Positions 53,697 through 63,358 are shown, counted from the first letter of the stretch. The stretch is 64,000 nucleotides of DNA from an uncultured Prevotellaceae bacterium (GCA_937915745.1 CALGGJ010000040.1:5852-69851); one strand, 5' to 3'. Notes: generated by a model not told the origin, from the letters alone. Made by a program: numbers and translations.

Positions 53697-53891
53697 TCAG
53701 TTTCTCAGCAGTTGCATAAACGACTCGTGCAGCTGTCCGCGCTCTTGAGCCGTGAGCTGCGGCAGGTGATGCTCGATTGTCTGAATGAATGCCCGCTCGG
53801 CTCTGACACGCATCTGCGCCTTACCGGCACGTATGCCAGACGTCAGCTCGTTGTTGGGAAGTAGTGACCTGTTAAAATTTCCGTCGCTCAT
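53697..53891 (-). CDS. small conserved-looking protein of unknown function (64 aa)
   Basis: The start at 53891 gives MSDGNFNRSLLPNNELTSGI, then a helical, charged segment RAGKAQMRVRAERAFIQTIEHHLPQL and TAQERGQLHESFMQLL. An earlier in-frame ATG at 53972 gives a less protein-like extension. There is no signal peptide or membrane segment. The gene lies 77 bp downstream of the zinc-ribbon gene on the same strand. The clear amphipathic pattern suggests a real gene, but the function is unknown. Confidence 0.6.
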   Translation of the reverse strand: MSDGNFNRSLLPNNELTSGIRAGKAQMRVRAERAFIQTIEHHLPQLTAQERGQLHESFMQLLRN

Positions 53892-53968
53892 AATATGGGA
53901 AAATGAATAATGAAGAAACGATAGATGATGAAATGGCAACAAGAACGATTTTGGTTGAATACCAGTTG

Positions 53969-54670
53969 TCACTCTTCAATCTTCAGCATGAACGCATATT
54001 CCTGTCCGCCGGCATTGGTGTAGCTGCCGGCAAACGACTCGCCGTCGTATTTGCCTTCAAAATAAGCAGGAGTAGTTGAATCGTCGGTATTCGACTCATA
54101 CAGGGTGAGATATGGTGACTGGTAGTTGCCAAGCAAGGTGATTGGTGTCTGTAGCTTTCTGTTGGTGTAGATGTAGTTTCCGCTCACATCACCGTCGGGA
54201 GTAAAGCTGAGTGTCATCTGTATGGGGTAGGTCTTGCCTCCGATATAGCCTGTGAATACCTGGCTCCCATCTTCTTGCGGGGTGAGTGTGTCGGCCTTGG
54301 CCGAGTCATCGTCTTCTGGCGGTGGCGTGGCTGTCGTGTCGGCCTCCCACCGTGTGGTATCGCCCGTCTGGGTGACGGTGTGGCTCGATGTACCCGAAAA
54401 CAGGGTGTCGGTAGTCAACTCATAACAGGCAAATACTATGCCGCCGATGCATAGCAGGGCAATCAGTGCCACTACGGCAAGGGTAATGAGGCACGAGCGG
54501 CATCCGTGGCTCTTCTGCGGCGTGTAGTGATATTTGTATTGGTATGTACCGCCGGATGGGCCTTCGGTCGGCGCGGCCTGGGGTGCAGGACTGACAGGGT
54601 ATCCACACTCGGGGCAACTTGTTGCTTTCTCCGACACCTGATGCCCGCATTCAGGACAAATAGTTATCAT
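53969..54670 (-). CDS. zinc-ribbon membrane protein of unknown function
   Basis: The start at 54670 gives MITICPECGHQVSEKATSCPECGYPV, a double CxxC zinc ribbon (residues 5-25). After a linker, one transmembrane helix (about 63-90, CLITLAVVALIALLCIGGIVFACYEL) leads to an extracytoplasmic beta-rich domain (about 135-233, TGYIGGKTYPIQMTLSFTPDGDVSGNYIY). The start codon touches the T-run of the terminator that follows gldN, so there is little room for a separate promoter. Function unknown. Confidence 0.75.
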   Translation of the reverse strand: MITICPECGHQVSEKATSCPECGYPVSPAPQAAPTEGPSGGTYQYKYHYTPQKSHGCRSCLITLAVVALIALLCIGGIVFACYELTTDTLFSGTSSHTVTQTGDTTRWEADTTATPPPEDDDSAKADTLTPQEDGSQVFTGYIGGKTYPIQMTLSFTPDGDVSGNYIYTNRKLQTPITLLGNYQSPYLTLYESNTDDSTTPAYFEGKYDGESFAGSYTNAGGQEYAFMLKIEE

Positions 54671-54742
54671 AAAAAGAAAAAATAAAAGCCCCCTCCGCTG
54701 TGACATCCGTCGTCATGACCGGATGGTGCATGGTGGGGCTTT
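54671..54742 (-). terminator. terminator of the gldKLMN operon
   Basis: On the minus strand AAAGCCCC-A-CC pairs with GG-A-GGGGCTTT, around an inner loop that can also fold, followed by TTTTATTTTTTCTTTTT. It lies 7 bp after the gldN stop and directly before the zinc-ribbon start codon. Confidence 0.8.
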
Positions 54743-54748
54743 GGTTTA

Positions 54749-55876
54749 TTAATGGCGCTCGCGACGTACTGACACGCGAGGAGCGCTGCTGCCTGAGCTG
54801 CTTGAACCAGACGACTGCTTCTCGCTCTTGGTCGATTGGCGGGCTGTGCTGCGCGATGTGGCACTTGTGGTTGTCTTCTTCACTTTCTTGCCAGCCTGTT
54901 CGGCGGCTGCTATAGAGTCTTTGCGTGCCAACTCGGCCGAGTCGATAGGAGCGTGCCAGATATGTTGCTCGAAGTCAACCAACTCGCGCTCTATTCGCTT
55001 CTGTGCTGCCACAAGGGCAGTGTCGCTGCCAGCTTCCTGTATGAGCGACTTGCCTTGCATGTTGGCTGTCATATAGATGGTGCCCTTATACCGGTTGGTG
55101 GCAAAGAAGTCGGCCATCGACATAACTGCGGCATTGTTTATGTTGCTGGTCATCACCTCATGTTGTGAGAGGTAAGTGTTGATGTCGTCCATCTTGACCC
55201 AGAAGAGCGGGTTCTTCTGCACGTCGGAAGCAAAGCTCGGATTGTTGAAATCGACAATGTTTCCGGCACGGTGCATCACAGGACACAGGGCAGTCACACG
55301 GCTGTGGTAGGTTGCTGTGTGTTGGTCGTAATAGCTGCTTTCCTTCACAAAATAGCTAAGCACCTCGGCCGATGGCACATCGATAGGTTCTACCTTGATG
55401 CTGTTGCCGTTGACCTCATAGGGTATTTCGAACCTGTCGAGCATATCTTTGAAGTGCATGCGGTTGTCTTGGTTGAAGTTTTCGAGGCCGGAGATGTCGT
55501 AGGTATAGGCTGGAATCTTGCCTGTGTTGAGCAGTTGGAACAGCAGGGTGAAGAGATTCACCTGTCCGTTGGCCATCGGCTCGACAGGATAGTAGAGTGC
55601 GGCGTTTTCGTCTTTAGTGAGGTCGAGCTCACGATAGATGTCGCGTCGCCAACTGGCATCGGCCGGCGGATTGACCGCGGTAGGGAACATGAGACTGGCA
55701 CGGCTCTGTGGCTGCTGTGCCGTGGCGGCAGTGCGGGTTGCTGTCGTACTTGTACGAGTAGCCGTTGTGGTGCGAGTGGTTGCACCGGTCTGGACACGGG
55801 TTTGAGCCGGTTGGGCACATAGTTGAGTGGCGACCATCATCACTGCTGCAGCAAGGATATACTGATATGGTTTCAT
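54749..55876 (-). CDS. gldN: type IX secretion system protein GldN (PorN)
   Basis: GldN forms, with GldK, the periplasmic ring under the outer membrane in the type IX secretion system. The 375-residue protein has a signal peptide (MKPYQYILAAAVMMVATQLCA). A Thr/Arg-rich linker precedes the family blocks WRRDIYRELDLTKDENAALYYPVEP, NLFTLLFQLLNTGKIPAYTYD, ESSYYDQHTATYHSRVTALCPVMHR and WVKMDDIN. The C-terminus is Lys/Ser-rich and disordered. It is the last gene of the porP-gldK-L-M-N operon and is followed by a terminator. Confidence 0.93.
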   Translation of the reverse strand: MKPYQYILAAAVMMVATQLCAQPAQTRVQTGATTRTTTATRTSTTATRTAATAQQPQSRASLMFPTAVNPPADASWRRDIYRELDLTKDENAALYYPVEPMANGQVNLFTLLFQLLNTGKIPAYTYDISGLENFNQDNRMHFKDMLDRFEIPYEVNGNSIKVEPIDVPSAEVLSYFVKESSYYDQHTATYHSRVTALCPVMHRAGNIVDFNNPSFASDVQKNPLFWVKMDDINTYLSQHEVMTSNINNAAVMSMADFFATNRYKGTIYMTANMQGKSLIQEAGSDTALVAAQKRIERELVDFEQHIWHAPIDSAELARKDSIAAAEQAGKKVKKTTTSATSRSTARQSTKSEKQSSGSSSSGSSAPRVSVRRERH

Positions 55877-55972
55877 ATTCTTATATTTTCTTTTGTTTTC
55901 TTATGTCTATGCGGAGTTTAGCGGTTTAAGAGCTAAATAATTACTGCTAGCGACCAGCAAATATAGGCTTCT

Positions 55973-57541
55973 TTAGTTCACGATTACTTCCATCGAACTT
56001 GGCAATGTACGTTCAATACCATCAGGACCTATGGCATGTACACGCGAGATATAGAAACGCTTGCCGCGGGCCAAACGGCGGAACATATCCATCTGGCGGT
56101 CGGTAAAGGTGTTGGTACCCGACGTTTCGGGCAACACATTACCCATGTTGTCGAAGAACGTAGTCTCGAACCCAACCACACGGAACTGGATGTCGAGCAG
56201 ACCGTCGTCAATAGCAGCACTGACACCTCCGGCTTTCAGCAGAGAGGCCTTGCCCAGCAGCGTACCGCCCTTGTAGCGAATGGTGTTGCCATTTTCATCG
56301 CTGTAGGAGATATATGCCGTCGGGTCGGGCAGTTTGCGAACATGGAAGGTGAACTTGCCCATCTCTTGCTGACGCCCTTCGTTCTCGGCCGTGATGGTGA
56401 TGACCACATCTTCACCTACCTTCGACGGCGTTGCAATATATTCGCCGTCACCCTTTTTTGTAAGTGTGCCTCCGGTCATGGATGCTGTCACCTTGTTGGT
56501 AGGTATGCCAGGCACGCTGACACTTATAGGGTTCTGGTAGCCTGCATAGAGCATGTTCATCATTGTGGCCGACACAGTGGCGGTGGGCTCAACCACGGTG
56601 TAGGGCTGTGTGAACTCACGGCGTATTACCTCACCGTTGCCGTTTTTCATCATGAGATAGCCGCGCAGGGTGAAGTCGCCGGTAGAATTGCAAATGGTTT
56701 CATACCGCCCGTTAGACGATTGTAACAACGTGTTGTTGATGTAGATGTCGGGGCGTTGGGTGGTATCTACGGCTGCCATGATGATTTGTGCCGAGAATTT
56801 ACCGCCACGCACCACTGTCTGCGATGTAGGTATGACGTATGCGTTGATTTCGTTTACACGCACATCCTTGATGTCGATGTTAGAAACAAGACGGTGTAGC
56901 ACCTCGCCCTCGGCATTGCGTACATCGTTCTGCAACTTGGTAAGCAGGGTGACAGATGCAGCTACGGGGTTGTTTTCAAACATATATTCCTGCCAGTTCT
57001 TGCCTTGCAGACGCCCCTTCTCGGGCACATCGGTCGATAGGTTGGCTGCTATGAGCTCTTTCTGCCGTTCGTCTGTAAGCATCGAGGTGATGCTGTCACG
57101 GTAGGCATTGATTGCATTGTAGAGCTGACCGCCCTTACCGATGCCTGGTGCAAGCATGACGTGCGTAGCTGCTTCGAGATTTTCCTGGCCGCGAATGTTG
57201 TTGATGTTGCCGTCCTTGCCGTCGGCCTCGCGCACAATTTCCCACTTCAGCTCTTCGGCAAACTGATACAGAGAGTCCGACATGGCCTTCACCGACTGTG
57301 CACGGTTGTACCACTCGCGGGTCTTCTCCGGGTTTTGCTGCATGGCATCATCCAGGGTCTTATATATAGCCTCGTTTTGCAACGAGACATTGTCTTTGCT
57401 TATAGTCAGACCATCGTTCACAAGCGAGAACCCTTTAAGTACATCAGAGCTCACGTTCAATGCAAGCATTGCCATCAGCACCAGATACATCAGGTTTATC
57501 ATCTTCTGACGCGGTGATAGTCTTCTTTTCTTTATAGCCAT
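55973..57541 (-). CDS. gldM: type IX secretion motor protein GldM (PorM)
   Basis: GldM spans the periplasm and with GldL forms the proton-driven T9SS motor. The 522-residue protein starts MAIKKRRLSPRQKMINLMYLVLMAMLALNVSSDVLKGF, with a single N-terminal transmembrane helix. It continues as four periplasmic domains (PFVVEPTATVSA-type Ig-like folds, AYISYSDENGNTIRYKGGTL). Length and start are normal. It lies 97 bp upstream of gldN and 100 bp downstream of gldL. Confidence 0.95.
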   Translation of the reverse strand: MAIKKRRLSPRQKMINLMYLVLMAMLALNVSSDVLKGFSLVNDGLTISKDNVSLQNEAIYKTLDDAMQQNPEKTREWYNRAQSVKAMSDSLYQFAEELKWEIVREADGKDGNINNIRGQENLEAATHVMLAPGIGKGGQLYNAINAYRDSITSMLTDERQKELIAANLSTDVPEKGRLQGKNWQEYMFENNPVAASVTLLTKLQNDVRNAEGEVLHRLVSNIDIKDVRVNEINAYVIPTSQTVVRGGKFSAQIIMAAVDTTQRPDIYINNTLLQSSNGRYETICNSTGDFTLRGYLMMKNGNGEVIRREFTQPYTVVEPTATVSATMMNMLYAGYQNPISVSVPGIPTNKVTASMTGGTLTKKGDGEYIATPSKVGEDVVITITAENEGRQQEMGKFTFHVRKLPDPTAYISYSDENGNTIRYKGGTLLGKASLLKAGGVSAAIDDGLLDIQFRVVGFETTFFDNMGNVLPETSGTNTFTDRQMDMFRRLARGKRFYISRVHAIGPDGIERTLPSSMEVIVN

Positions 57542-57641
57542 ATTATAAATAAATCTTTATAGCCATGTTATAATAAAACAAGTAATGTGTAGTATGGAAA
57601 TGAACGGCTGAAGCTATCCATTCGGCACCGGTTTCCATGTT

Positions 57642-58442
57642 CTATGCTTTGTTCACCATGTTGACCTTGAGGGCTTCTACCATGCGCGAATAAACCTGAT
57701 TGAGTTCTTCAAGCTGTTCAGCCAGTCGGCGAGTCTGTGCGTTTACATCATCCACAGTGGCACTTTGCACACTCACACTACGCAGCTGCATCTCGTAGAA
57801 GCGGTTGATGCCGGTGAGCGTGCGGTTCATGGTTTCCATCTCTTCCGAGTCGCGCGTGAGTCTGGCCGACTGTTCGGCAACTTTCTGCAATATGTCGGTG
57901 AGTTCCTTCAACTGGTCAACGTATGCCTGTGTAGCCTCTTGCATCTCAGGACACATACCTGCAAACTGAGGCGACATGGCTGGTGAACCGGCAATGGCTC
58001 CGGCCAATTGTGCTGCATCGATGTTTGCTCCCCCGGCTGCTGGTTGCGAGGCCATGGCTGCAACCTGGTCATCGCTGGCAGGTTGCGCACCTCCACCTCC
58101 GCCTATAATGATTGTGCCGCCACTTGGAACTCCGCCACCTACTACCACGGTGCCGCCACCTGCAATGGTTGCAGATGCTTCGCCTTGAGGTGTGTCGGCT
58201 GTCGTCTCGTCTGTATCATCATCGTCGTAAAGGCGTTCGAAACCTGCGAGGAAGAACACGATGACTTCGGTACCCATGCCGAGAAAGAGCATGAAGTCGG
58301 CACCTTTGATGTGAGTAATCTTGAACAATGCACCGAGGATTACTATTGATGCACCCCAGCTATATGCGTAGTTCAGAAACTGCTGACCTGAACGGCTGTC
58401 CATCCATGTCTGCATCTTTGATATGATATTATTCTTTGCCAC
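57642..58442 (-). CDS. gldL: type IX secretion motor protein GldL (PorL)
   Basis: The 266-residue inner-membrane partner of GldM has two transmembrane helices (FLNYAYSWGASIVILGALFKI and MLFLGMGTEVIVFFLAGFERL). The conserved Glu of the second (near 60) is the presumed proton-path residue. The cytoplasmic tail has a Gly/Ala-rich linker (GGGTVVVGGG...GGGGGAQP, about 95-120), longer than in the Flavobacterium protein, then a coiled-coil (about 170-266). The flank genes gldK and gldM confirm the identity. Confidence 0.94.
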   Translation of the reverse strand: MAKNNIISKMQTWMDSRSGQQFLNYAYSWGASIVILGALFKITHIKGADFMLFLGMGTEVIVFFLAGFERLYDDDDTDETTADTPQGEASATIAGGGTVVVGGGVPSGGTIIIGGGGGAQPASDDQVAAMASQPAAGGANIDAAQLAGAIAGSPAMSPQFAGMCPEMQEATQAYVDQLKELTDILQKVAEQSARLTRDSEEMETMNRTLTGINRFYEMQLRSVSVQSATVDDVNAQTRRLAEQLEELNQVYSRMVEALKVNMVNKA

Positions 58443-58501
58443 GGTCTTTGTATTTTATTTTATTACTATGTGATATCATGAATCTTCAAAGTATATGGAT
58501 A

Positions 58502-59929
58502 TTACTTTTTCTGTTTGCTTGCTGTTCCCACTTGTGTGCGTACGCATCTGAATCCTACGAACGAACGTCCCACGTTTTGATATTCGTATGAACGCCATGC
58601 CGACTTGATGAAGCTCTCGGGGTCTTTCCATGAGCCGCCACGCACCGATTTCTTCTTCAGTGCATAAGGGTCCTCGATTGCTGCATTGTACTTCAGGGTT
58701 GGGTTCATGTCGCTCATCGAGAGTATCCCGGCTTCTGTATATACGGTTGACGTCCATTCGGCTACATTGCCGGCCATATCGTACAAACCATTTGAGTTGG
58801 CAGAGTAAATACCTACTTTAGATGTAATGAGGTTTCCGTCTATGGTGTAGTTGCCACGGTCGGGCTTGAAGTTGGCATAGAAGCATCCTTTGTCGCTCTT
58901 CACATCCTCGTTCTCCCATGGCAGTTCGTTGCCGTCGCGACCACGTGCAGCATATTCCCACTCGGCTTCGGTCGGCAGACGATAACGCTGTATGAATTTT
59001 GCACTTCCACCCAATCCACGCATAAGGAAGTCGGTGCGCCAGTTGCAGTATGCATTGGCTTGCTCCCAAGTGACCCCTACAACAGGGTATTCATTGTAAT
59101 TGGGATGTGAGAAGTACAGACGCATGTAGATTTCATTTTCTGCGTTCTGGAAATCGTTTACCCAGCATGTGGTGTCGGGATAGATGTTTACGATGTATGT
59201 ATTGACAAAATCCCACATACTTGACAGTGGTCGGGTCAGTGTCTGGCGCACGATTCGTCCCTCATCGTCTATGTATGCAGTGTCTTTCGATATCATGACA
59301 ACCTCGTTTTCATTGATTGCGATATCGGTGTTGAGATTGCGTTCTGCAGGATTAAGTCTGTATTTGCGCTGGGCCGCCATTGTGTAGTCGAATGTCTCGT
59401 AACGATAGTTCATCTGGCTGGCATCGAGCATTTTTGTTCCGTCAAACGGATGATACGTATATACGCTGTTGAGAATCTGTTCCTGATCTTCGTCGGGATT
59501 ACGCCATGGCAATGCTTTGGCCCAGTTGAGGTGTGGTGTCACCGGATCTCCGTTTTTGTCTTCTTCGATTCTGTACTCCTCGTATCCGGCATCGGCCAGT
59601 CGTTCGCGCAGTATTGAGTCGCGCACCCACTGGACAAACTGTCTGTACTTCGAGTTCGTCACTTCGGTTTCGTCCATCCAGAATGCATCTACCGAGATTT
59701 CGCGTTCGGGCATCTGCTTGCCCCACAGGCTGTCGGTCTCGCTGGTTCCCATCTTGAGCGAACCACGTTTCACGAGTACCATGCCGTAGGGTGCAGGCTC
59801 CGAGATGGATGTGCCTCCCACTCCTGTCACTTCGCCTCCGTTGGCTTCGGTGGCTCCACGCGAGCCCATACACGATGCCACCGTGATGGCAAGTGCCAGA
59901 GTGCATGCAGCTAAAAGTCCTTTTCTCAT
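58502..59929 (-). CDS. gldK: type IX secretion lipoprotein GldK (PorK)
   Basis: The 475-residue lipoprotein (lipobox ending TVASC, Cys20) carries an FGE/SUMF1-type sulfatase-modifying fold: GTSETDSLWGKQMPEREISVDAFWMDETEVTNSKYRQFV and RLPTEAEWEYAARGRDGNELPWE, VAEWTSTVYTEAG, SVRGGSWKDPESFIKSAWRSY and VGFRCVR. GldK builds a ring with GldN at the outer membrane. It lies between porP and gldL on the minus strand. Confidence 0.94.
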   Translation of the reverse strand: MRKGLLAACTLALAITVASCMGSRGATEANGGEVTGVGGTSISEPAPYGMVLVKRGSLKMGTSETDSLWGKQMPEREISVDAFWMDETEVTNSKYRQFVQWVRDSILRERLADAGYEEYRIEEDKNGDPVTPHLNWAKALPWRNPDEDQEQILNSVYTYHPFDGTKMLDASQMNYRYETFDYTMAAQRKYRLNPAERNLNTDIAINENEVVMISKDTAYIDDEGRIVRQTLTRPLSSMWDFVNTYIVNIYPDTTCWVNDFQNAENEIYMRLYFSHPNYNEYPVVGVTWEQANAYCNWRTDFLMRGLGGSAKFIQRYRLPTEAEWEYAARGRDGNELPWENEDVKSDKGCFYANFKPDRGNYTIDGNLITSKVGIYSANSNGLYDMAGNVAEWTSTVYTEAGILSMSDMNPTLKYNAAIEDPYALKKKSVRGGSWKDPESFIKSAWRSYEYQNVGRSFVGFRCVRTQVGTASKQKK

Positions 59930-60056
59930 ATATTCTCTATTGTTTTTATTTCTATTGTTTTTATATTTTGTCTGTCTATTATTGATCTTACTCCCTCTCT
60001 CCTTCTGTTGGTAGCACTTTCTTTCTGAAGATGGCTGGTGCAGGTGTGTTTTTGCC

Positions 60057-60998
60057 CTATAGGAACCTCACGCTTTTGTGCATGTTCTTGCCTTTTTTAA
60101 AGAGGTCGAGGTCGGTTTTGTAGTTGAACACAATCTCGTGTGCTCCGTTTTGAAGTCCCACTCCCCCCGTGTATGCCTGATACGAGTACCCGAGCTGTAT
60201 GCCGTGGAAGTTGCCTCCTACCATTGCAGTGACCGATGTGCCGGGGCTGTATCCCACTCCTGCATAGAATTTGCGCCCTTCGAATTCGTAGAACACTTTA
60301 CACTGCAGGTCTTCACGCCACGACTGCATGTCGGTCTGGACCATGAGCGCAGGCTGTAAGGATAATAACGTATTTTTTATTTTAATATTGCATCCCGACA
60401 TAAAATAATACATGCGCGATATCTCAATTTCGTATTTTTCGCCCATGTTTAGGGTGGGCGATGTGACGTGCATACACGACAATCCGGCCCATAACCGTGG
60501 GTGATAATAGTATATGCCGGCACCGAAGTCCACCCGCTCGCCGTCAACCGATGATGATGGGAACGAGGGGTCGTTGTCTTGCTCCAGTTCCATATCGCTG
60601 GCATCGATGGTTTCGTTCATCATGGCTCCCTGCAGACCTATTGCCAACCGCCCATTCTGCCCCATTTTCATATTGTAGGAATATTGCAATGCCATACGTT
60701 GGGTCTTGAATATGCCGAGTTCGTCGTTGGTGAAACTCAGGCCGGCTCCGTGACGTGGACTGAGGAAGTATATGGGCAAATCCACTCCTGCAAACATGCT
60801 CACAGGCGCATCGTCGTAGCCAGCCATCTGTATTGAGTATGCAGCACCTACGTTGAGGAGGCCGTCCGTGCCCGATACGGCAGGGTTGAAAAACGATTTG
60901 AGCGACTGGAAGTCAGAGAACTGTACATCCCATTGAGCAAAAGCCGCCCGCGTGTGTGCAAGCAGCAATGTGAGCAATATGAGTGTACGTACATGCAT
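60057..60998 (-). CDS. PorP/SprF-family type IX secretion outer-membrane protein
   Basis: The 313-residue outer-membrane protein has a signal peptide (MHVRTLILLTLLLAHTRAAFA) and the PorP/SprF pattern: QFSDFQSLKSFFNPAVSGTDGLLNVGAAYSIQMAGYD followed by many alternating hydrophobic strands (KMGQNGRLAIGLQGAMM) and an aromatic C-terminus with YQAYTGGVGLQNGAHEIVFNY. Family members act as adaptors of cargo at the cell surface. It heads the gldKLMN group, 127 bp before gldK, a standard arrangement. Confidence 0.92.
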   Translation of the reverse strand: MHVRTLILLTLLLAHTRAAFAQWDVQFSDFQSLKSFFNPAVSGTDGLLNVGAAYSIQMAGYDDAPVSMFAGVDLPIYFLSPRHGAGLSFTNDELGIFKTQRMALQYSYNMKMGQNGRLAIGLQGAMMNETIDASDMELEQDNDPSFPSSSVDGERVDFGAGIYYYHPRLWAGLSCMHVTSPTLNMGEKYEIEISRMYYFMSGCNIKIKNTLLSLQPALMVQTDMQSWREDLQCKVFYEFEGRKFYAGVGYSPGTSVTAMVGGNFHGIQLGYSYQAYTGGVGLQNGAHEIVFNYKTDLDLFKKGKNMHKSVRFL

Positions 60999-61048
60999 CG
61001 GTCGGAGGAGGGGATATGGGTTGTTGTCCTTTGTTATAACTCAAAAAA

Positions 61049-63130
61049 CTAATTTTTATTGCCTTCGTCGCTGTTTTTGTTGAGTTCGGGATAGGTAATA
61101 CGTGTGTGGTACATGGTTTTCAGGCGCTCTTTCATCACTTCTTTCGCATCGGCAATATCTTTGAACGTGATAGGACAATCCTTGAAGAATCCTTCTTCTA
61201 CCTGTGCATCTACCAACCGATCGACCAGGCTGCCTATGCTCTCTTCTGTATATTCGGTCAGGCTGCGCGATGCTGCTTCAACCGTGTCGGCCATCATGAG
61301 TATGGCTTCTTCCTTAGTACCGGGGTTTGGTCCGGGATAGGTGAACAGAGACTCGTCAACCTCTCCGCCCGGGTGTTCGTTTTTGTATGTCACCAGGAAA
61401 TACTTGGTTGTACCCCTGCCGTGGTGTGTGCGTATGAAACTTTTTATCTGTTCGGGCAGGTTGTACTTCTCGGCCAGCGATATGCCCCGTGCCACATGTG
61501 CTATAATCACCTCGGCACTCTTCACCTCACTGAGGTGTTTGTGAGGATTGCCTCCTGCCTGATTTTCTGTAAAAAATACCGGACGCTCAATCTTGCCTAT
61601 ATCGTGGTAGAGTGCACCTGTTCTCACCAGTTGCGACTTGCCGCCAATTTTCTTGGCCACTTCGGTTGCCAGGTTGGCCACTTGCATTGAGTGCTGGAAT
61701 GTGCCCGGAGCCTCTTCCGACATCTTTTGCAGCAGTGGATGGTTTATGTTTGAGAGTTCGACGAGGGTGACGTCGCTCACAAATCCAAACAGTTTTTCCA
61801 TCACCCAGAACAGTGGGTAGATGAATAGCAGGAGCAGGCCGTTGATGCAGAAGAAGATGAACACGCGGCGTTCCAAGTCGGCCACTTCGGCTCCGATGCT
61901 GAATTCATGACAGATGTAGCATACACAATAGGTCAATGTGGCCACAATCGATGTGTGGATTATCTGCGAGCGCTGGGTCAGCTCCCGCAGATTGAGCACC
62001 ACCACGAGTCCGGCAATCAGGTTGAACAGTACAAACTCATACGGACTGTTGAGCGATAGCGATATCAATAGCACCATGCCAGCGTGGAACACGTATGCGG
62101 TTCGTGAATCCATGAATACACGTATGATGACCGGTACCATGCAGCATGGCAGGATATAGACATGGAAGAAATGGTGGGACACCATGAGCGATGCTACCAC
62201 CGAGAAGAATGTGACGAGCGAGAAGAGCAGGATGGCGCTGCGGAGATTGTCAAGATAGTTGGGACGGAATATCGACAGATAGGTCACCAACAGGGTGATT
62301 ATGACAGCCACCAGTCCCACCTGTCCCCATAACATCAGGCGCGATGTACCGCTGTCTTCGGCACGTCGGTTGACCACAGCTTCATACGATTGCAGTTTTT
62401 GATAGATGTCTTCGGTCACTAATTCGCCTCTATCTACAATCTTCTCGTTCACACGCACAAACCCCAGGCTTGACTGTATGGCGTCAAACTCGCTTTGCAT
62501 CTCTGCTTCCGACTTTGCAGCGTCGTATTCCAGGTTGTCTCTCAACACGGTGTTGAGGTTCAGGTGGCTTATCTCCGAAGGTGAAAACCGGTTGCTCCCG
62601 TGGGTGATGTATTGGTAGGCATCGTGTATGGACATGATTCCTGTCAGTGGCACTTGCCGGGCTTCGTTGCCTGTAATTATACGCACAAAGGCGATGCCGG
62701 CATCGGTAAGGCTGTCGCGTGCGGCACCGGTCATGACGCCTCGCCCATATATGCTGTCGAGCACTTGCAATACGTATGTCTTGATGGCCTGCTCGCCCGC
62801 CAGCTCCTGCACACCGTGGCGCACGGAGGCTTCTATGTCGGTGCGGCGATTGAAGTATGGCACGAAGTTGTGTGCGAGGCTGTCGCGGCGTATGCTCACC
62901 ACCGAGTCGCTCATCTGTATGTTAAATTTCTGGGTAGAAATGATAGTGCCATACCGCCACGGCTGTCCCAGTTCATACGAATAGTTGAAACCCTCGGTCC
63001 GCGGCAAAAAATAAACAACAATGGCTGTCGCGACAGCCACGATAGCCAGTTTCAGCAGAAAGAGGTTCATGGCGTGGTCCTTTTCTTGCTGGAGGCGCGT
63101 ACGCCCTTTTTTGTTAGTCGTAGGTTTCAT
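61049..63130 (-). CDS. 7TM-HD family phosphohydrolase (PgpH-like c-di-AMP phosphodiesterase)
   Basis: The 693-residue inner-membrane protein has one N-terminal transmembrane helix (about 23-41), an extracytoplasmic 7TMR-HDED domain (to about 270), seven transmembrane helices (about 275-475), and a C-terminal HD domain: HSMQVANLATEVAKKIGGKSQLVRTGALYHDIGKIERP (His and HD pair) and IRTHHGRGT. It hydrolyses cyclic di-AMP in studied members. The PorP gene follows 51 bp later on the same strand, so the T9SS operon might be read from its promoter too. Confidence 0.93.
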   Translation of the reverse strand: MKPTTNKKGRTRLQQEKDHAMNLFLLKLAIVAVATAIVVYFLPRTEGFNYSYELGQPWRYGTIISTQKFNIQMSDSVVSIRRDSLAHNFVPYFNRRTDIEASVRHGVQELAGEQAIKTYVLQVLDSIYGRGVMTGAARDSLTDAGIAFVRIITGNEARQVPLTGIMSIHDAYQYITHGSNRFSPSEISHLNLNTVLRDNLEYDAAKSEAEMQSEFDAIQSSLGFVRVNEKIVDRGELVTEDIYQKLQSYEAVVNRRAEDSGTSRLMLWGQVGLVAVIITLLVTYLSIFRPNYLDNLRSAILLFSLVTFFSVVASLMVSHHFFHVYILPCCMVPVIIRVFMDSRTAYVFHAGMVLLISLSLNSPYEFVLFNLIAGLVVVLNLRELTQRSQIIHTSIVATLTYCVCYICHEFSIGAEVADLERRVFIFFCINGLLLLFIYPLFWVMEKLFGFVSDVTLVELSNINHPLLQKMSEEAPGTFQHSMQVANLATEVAKKIGGKSQLVRTGALYHDIGKIERPVFFTENQAGGNPHKHLSEVKSAEVIIAHVARGISLAEKYNLPEQIKSFIRTHHGRGTTKYFLVTYKNEHPGGEVDESLFTYPGPNPGTKEEAILMMADTVEAASRSLTEYTEESIGSLVDRLVDAQVEEGFFKDCPITFKDIADAKEVMKERLKTMYHTRITYPELNKNSDEGNKN

Positions 63131-63358
63131 ATATTTTGCTTGCCACTGTTAGCGATGATGGAACGATAAAACCAGAAAACACGCTGGTTCCAAGTTGCAA
63201 ATATACAAAACTTTCCCGACATTGCCCCCTCATCAGCCAGGTTTTTTAGTTACGACCTACACTTTGCTCGCTTCCACCATCCGAAAATAAGCAGGTTAAG
63301 GGCATCGGCAGTCCTCTCCATGTCACCCGGCTTTTCCTTCTTGCTCTCTCCCTATTTT
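63131..63358. other. spacer between the phosphodiesterase and the truncated gene
   Basis: 228 bp with the phosphodiesterase promoter and no clear terminator or gene. AT-rich to mixed composition. Confidence 0.4.
63198..63205 (-). promoter_or_regulatory. -7 box of the phosphodiesterase gene
   Basis: TATATTTG on the minus strand, 67 bp before the start. The -33 region is a weak match. Confidence 0.5.
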
